From positions 96,698-160,697 of the forward strand of contig CACWTR010000012.1 in assembly GCA_902763865.1 (NCBI GenBank): 64,000 nt of DNA, read 5' to 3'. The translations under genes were made by a program, and so were the position numbers. Positions within the stretch are counted from its first letter, which is position 1. Every line of letters begins with the position of its first letter. Positions 61,601 through 64,000 of this stretch are shown piece by piece. A model generated the notes under the pieces. It worked only from the letters and a program-made list of their open reading frames with translations, was not told where the DNA came from and searched no databases. This DNA is from an uncultured Bacteroidales bacterium. Lineage in GTDB: Bacteria > Bacteroidota > Bacteroidia > Bacteroidales > Bacteroidaceae.

Positions 61601-63220
61601 AGGTCCGAAGGCACCAACCTCGGCAACCTGATCGACGGCAACCCCGCAACCTTCTGGCACAGCGACTGGCACAAGGATGTCATGGCTCCTCCATATCTGC
61701 AGGTTGCCCTTAACGAACCCGTTTCCGGTCTCATCGAGGTGGCTGTAACACGTCGCCAGGGTAGCGACTTCGGCTCTACTGTCCGCATGTTCGTTCAGGG
61801 TAGCACCGACGGCGAGGCTTGGACAAATGTCGGCTATGTTGAGCTGCCCTTCACCAGCGTAAACGAATCTATCTCCAGCCAGCCCGTTGACCTGGGCGGT
61901 TCATTCAGCTACCTGCGCTTCATCAACACATGTAGAAACACGAATGGCACCGGTGGCGTAAGCCCCGAAATGGACCCCTTCGCAGAGCCTGCCAGCGTTG
62001 ATGAGTACGACAAGACATGGACTTACTTCCACTCTGCCGAGTTCCAGGTTTATCCTGTAACAGCCGACAATGCTCTCTCTGCAAGCGGCAAGGCACTGCA
62101 GGATGCTTTCGCTGCTGCCAACAAGATTGTCATCAAGGACGTAACAGCTGAAGACCTCGCTGCCGCATCTCAGGCTTACAAGACGTTCCAGGCTGAGTTC
62201 AACGCCAAGGAAGGAAAGGCTGTTCTGCCCAACGGCGTAGAGAAGGCTCCCTCCACCTATGCTCTCCAGAACAAGGCTACCGGCCTGTTCGTCTTCGTTG
62301 ACGGCACGGGCAATCAGAACAATGTTTATCTGAAGACCATCCCCACGATGTATAGCTACAAGGCTCTCGGCTACGAGAGAAGCTTGCTGAGCGGTAAGAA
62401 CCTTAAGGGCGAAAGCACCAACAACATGCACGCCGGCGAGAGCGACCGCAGATTCTGCACATGGACCACTGCCAACCCCGAATCCAACTCCGGTCTCGTT
62501 ATCCGCGAGGCAGACGAGGAATACGCAGCTCCCGAATCCTTCACCTATACCAAGGACGTGAAGCCCGGTCGCATCATCGACTGGTGTAACAGCGTAAGCA
62601 TCACTCCCGTGGATGCTCCTGACGATGCTGTTGCCTACAGCGCAGTTGGTCAGTACACCACTGAGGACGGAGAAGAAGCAGAAACCTTCCTGGCTCTGAA
62701 GGCCGTCGAGTCTATCCCCGCCGGTGAACCTGCCATCTTCATCTTTGGCGATACAATAAGCTACGATGCCGAGGACGAATATGTTGAACCCATCAAGTTC
62801 ACCATCCCCGGCAACGAGAAGCCGGTATTCGAGGGCAAGGCTGTCAACGGTCTCATCGGTACCCTCGTTTCCCTCCCTCTCAACAAGTACCTGATTTACT
62901 TCGAAGCCAACTATGCTGCTACTCCGGCAGAGGGCCAGAACCTCTCACTCACTCCTTGCAGTGCTGCTCTTGACCTCGACAACTGCCCGGTTGTTGATCC
63001 CGCAGGCAACTACGACTTCAGCATCAGCCTCGGCAAGGCAGCCTCGGACGTCATCGACGGCGTGAAGGACATCACCACAGCTGTTGAGAACGTCAGCAAG
63101 CCCGGCAATGTTTACACCATGGACGGCAAACTGCTCCGCACCGGTGCTACCCTGAACAGCCTCAAGTCTCTTGGCAAGGGTATGTACATCCTCAATGGTG
63201 TGAAGGTAGTTGTTAAGTAA
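58646..63220 (+). CDS. Giant secreted discoidin-repeat protein
   Basis: A 1524-residue exported protein (signal MRKRYLFLMTLLFPLATMLSSGTAKAA). Residues 35-200 are the N-terminal domain shared with the 37545-41873 protein (YYITTEVDGVKYYIT, IRSCNTAYGESSWADAGRAFWTYE). A lectin-like part follows (NGYYRIIAHNRYKSTF). Two discoidin-like domains are recognisable: about 550-710 (QLSSPYSDSVEGKDLGVLLD, TFWHTDWHG) and about 970-1140 (QLSSNASDRSEGTNLGNLID, TFWHSDWHKD). Long acidic helical linkers separate them. The end VYTMDGKLLRTGATL..GMYILNGVKVVVK is a sorting tail. The codon choice is strongly GC3-biased and uniform, suggesting high expression. Probable glycan-binding surface protein; no catalytic motif. 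Confidence 0.83.
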   Translation: MRKRYLFLMTLLFPLATMLSSGTAKAADPDKALYDAAIAAVPDGSYYITTEVDGVKYYITKQGELVERTEYDEVADGLFQISQVTGGALYDVGFLIEAGSGSHFSNTTLTNDKANLKPGTGVFRMDSGNNRNDWERQVFYLNEEGKLAIRSCNTAYGESSWADAGRAFWTYEVDEAGDPVYSEFGLMPAYTYEPAFIWTLEQPAGFAQVKMIYDGIYNKYEAMIWEYDPDAPTTVNLGTEFGQLAGFDIWKELYAYLQEINAIYDKIREDGYDYYSDPDAPTLEEAQAAAAKADSLYQALLDSEVPYTMPQNGYYRIIAHNRYKSTFDESGFVDKAIAASFDKNHEGKAVHATLRRDRANFLWKLTKSETGDSILIQNAGLGTYISRSLTDQADNKVVMTDNPDDISYVMFDYAYDMPQYVEPDGIGEEKDIFSIRLASKSRNDNRYIHQMNHASVADDASPWGNYSVDSGTEQELGFWIRTWNANRTNDLNTSEWFLEYVPDEEAEQIIKDFEAIFNHDKLVQQNAELRAKVLETLTKAKDVAHIKMIKSVDQLSSPYSDSVEGKDLGVLLDGDAATFWHTDWHGESPEGMYYNDIECHYLQFSGMEELVGDCELYVRERNSDDDRVKSLALFGTDNLKNEDDEWELIADLTLPNTGKGAESTVSFKVETPYPYIRMLVYNTDGANYAFRKFWHAAEIQLYRVEENPNSQFILMGQVAQDLQDAYDANCAIADADLDLKDYEALKAAYEAFLAAGLADPDEMRNALDTYAKTTTGVVEGTQPGQWEDVTVPNQFNELYAEIEAYNKAGRYDQTQIHKYAVMLKAMQKSVAEKANGVKTDKWYRIMVPTEEMYDTYGISKEGVDKSGLREDQATLFGNIVVPAVSVSEADVDEEGNEITVNHLEAIGGEDLRESNRLYFMAEDEIEDKDASMFRFVEQEADASDYTALFQDVKNNMVMALDMSVTYTKGEPLITKASQLSSNASDRSEGTNLGNLIDGNPATFWHSDWHKDVMAPPYLQVALNEPVSGLIEVAVTRRQGSDFGSTVRMFVQGSTDGEAWTNVGYVELPFTSVNESISSQPVDLGGSFSYLRFINTCRNTNGTGGVSPEMDPFAEPASVDEYDKTWTYFHSAEFQVYPVTADNALSASGKALQDAFAAANKIVIKDVTAEDLAAASQAYKTFQAEFNAKEGKAVLPNGVEKAPSTYALQNKATGLFVFVDGTGNQNNVYLKTIPTMYSYKALGYERSLLSGKNLKGESTNNMHAGESDRRFCTWTTANPESNSGLVIREADEEYAAPESFTYTKDVKPGRIIDWCNSVSITPVDAPDDAVAYSAVGQYTTEDGEEAETFLALKAVESIPAGEPAIFIFGDTISYDAEDEYVEPIKFTIPGNEKPVFEGKAVNGLIGTLVSLPLNKYLIYFEANYAATPAEGQNLSLTPCSAALDLDNCPVVDPAGNYDFSISLGKAASDVIDGVKDITTAVENVSKPGNVYTMDGKLLRTGATLNSLKSLGKGMYILNGVKVVVK

Positions 63221-63236
63221 AAAACTAATCTTTAGC

Positions 63237-63272
63237 AGAGGGAGCTTTTGGGGAGACCTGAAAGCTCCCTCT
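63237..63272 (+). terminator. Intrinsic terminator after the giant surface protein
   Basis: A perfect 12-bp stem (AGAGGGAGCTTT at 63237-63248 with AAAGCTCCCTCT at 63261-63272) and a 12-nt loop are followed by CTTGTTAT. It lies 17 bp after the stop codon. Confidence 0.85.
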
Positions 63273-63280
63273 CTTGTTAT

Positions 63281-63306
63281 ACTACATATTATATATAATG
63301 TGTAGT
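63281..63306. promoter_or_regulatory. 26-bp AT-rich near-palindrome
   Basis: ACTACA (63281) and TGTAGT (63301) flank ATTATATATAAT; only one position pair mismatches. It lies between a terminator and the start of the peptidase gene and could be an operator or a second hairpin. Confidence 0.5.
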
Positions 63307-63344
63307 ACGTCTGTACAAAAACAAAAAAGCTTTAAGCATCCGCT

Positions 63345-64000
63345 ATGAGAAACCTTAAGAGTCTGCTGCTGATAACATGCCTTATGCCATCCCTGAGCAG
63401 CATGGCACAGATTGAAGACTACGTCCTGCCCGACGGCAAGGTAGTGAAGATAGACCGCAGTGTGTTCCCCGACCTCAGGTATGACGTGACACCGCGTCCC
63501 CAGCCTGCCGACTATGCGGCACGGCGCAAGGCACGCAGGGCCAAAGCACAGGTTCAGTTGCCCCCCTACGTCTATAACGGCCAGGACAAGTACTTCCCTC
63601 CCATCTTCAATCAGGACGGCGGCTCCTGCGGCTCGGCTGCAGGCGTTGGCTATCAGTTCACCCATGAGATAAACAGCTATCGCGATGCCGATGCTTCGTT
63701 GCCCGAGAATCAGTACCCGTCGCATTTCACTTGGCTGATGGCCTATCAGACCAGCACGACGGAAGGAATGGCAAAAGGCAACGGCATCCCCAACGTCCCG
63801 ACCTACGGCGGACGTACCTACAGCAGACTCTTCGGGCCTCAGACACACGACGATCCCGACTACGGCTGGATGCAGGGCTATGACAAATGGTACAGCGCCA
63901 TGTGGAACCGCTCGGCCTACGACTTCAGCCTTGCCCCGACCAACACACCCGAGGGCCGGCAGGAGCTGAAGGAATGGCTCTACGACCACAGCGGCGACAC
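63345..64000 (+). CDS. Papain-like cysteine peptidase, N-terminal part (runs off the window)
   Basis: An open frame of at least 218 codons starts at ATG 63345 and continues past the window end. It begins with a signal peptide (MRNLKSLLLITCLMPSLSSMA) and a short basic propeptide-like stretch (AARRKARRAKAQ). The segment FNQDGGSCGSAAGVGYQFTH contains the Q-x4-SCGSA pattern of the C1 (papain) active site, with glutamine for the oxyanion hole and cysteine as nucleophile. The catalytic histidine and asparagine would lie beyond the window. It is probably a secreted protease of the Bacteroidales C1/LamG type. Confidence 0.75.
   Translation, partial: MRNLKSLLLITCLMPSLSSMAQIEDYVLPDGKVVKIDRSVFPDLRYDVTPRPQPADYAARRKARRAKAQVQLPPYVYNGQDKYFPPIFNQDGGSCGSAAGVGYQFTHEINSYRDADASLPENQYPSHFTWLMAYQTSTTEGMAKGNGIPNVPTYGGRTYSRLFGPQTHDDPDYGWMQGYDKWYSAMWNRSAYDFSLAPTNTPEGRQELKEWLYDHSGD

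Overview
The window is a GC-rich (roughly mid-50s percent by eye) piece of a Bacteroidales chromosome, most likely from a Prevotella-like gut or oral commensal. The evidence is Bacteroidetes-type promoters (TTTG or TTG, 19-20 nt, then TAnnTTTG), many Sec-secreted proteins ending in a short sorting-like tail (GIYIxxGRKVLVK), surface lipoproteins with acidic residues after the lipid cysteine, DUF4493/PCMD and fimbrillin families, GH92, GH27 and GH43 glycosidases, and CotH and LamG surface proteins. I see no rRNA, tRNA, CRISPR array or transposase. The species assignment is an inference.

Layout. 1-2.4 kb: a lipoprotein and an HU-like DNA-binding protein whose promoter abuts an unusual array of four 21-bp palindromes. 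1.9-10.8 kb (minus strand): a probable synthase-dependent exopolysaccharide cluster (discoidin-like secreted protein, membrane HEAT protein, processive GT2 synthase with an in-frame stop, TPR/outer-membrane barrel exporter, DUF4838 glycosidase-like lipoprotein, DUF1573 lipoprotein). 10.9-15.9 kb: GH92, GH43 and alkaline phosphatase, with a second palindrome array. 16-19.6 kb: a large surface protein and a four-helix-bundle 'suffix' gene bracketed by two 9-bp CTAGA tandem arrays.

19.7-34.2 kb: one tightly packed minus-strand operon of 12 genes. Eleven encode lipoproteins (mostly DUF4493, plus one fimbrillin-like and two with PCMD domains) and one encodes an outer-membrane barrel. Ten of the eleven lipoproteins carry a Thr-Arg or Ser-Arg site (usually TRA) 26-40 residues after the lipid cysteine. 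By analogy with type V pilins this looks like a multi-subunit, protease-matured fimbria or surface fibre; it is the best candidate here for an undescribed system.

34.8-64 kb: large secreted or surface proteins (EEP-family nuclease/phosphatase, a discoidin/LamG protein, two divergent CotH proteins, an SGNH plus alpha/beta-hydrolase double esterase, DUF3472, GH27, a 1524-residue discoidin protein and the start of a papain-like peptidase). Several share an uncharacterised module and sorting tails, so they may be exported together and act on host or dietary glycans and glycoproteins.

Intergenic DNA is rich in repeats: three 4x21-bp palindrome arrays, a 6x22-bp array with a shorter relative, a 296-bp element with 22-bp terminal inverted repeats, heptamer microsatellites at exopolysaccharide gene borders, and the 9-bp arrays around the four-helix-bundle gene.
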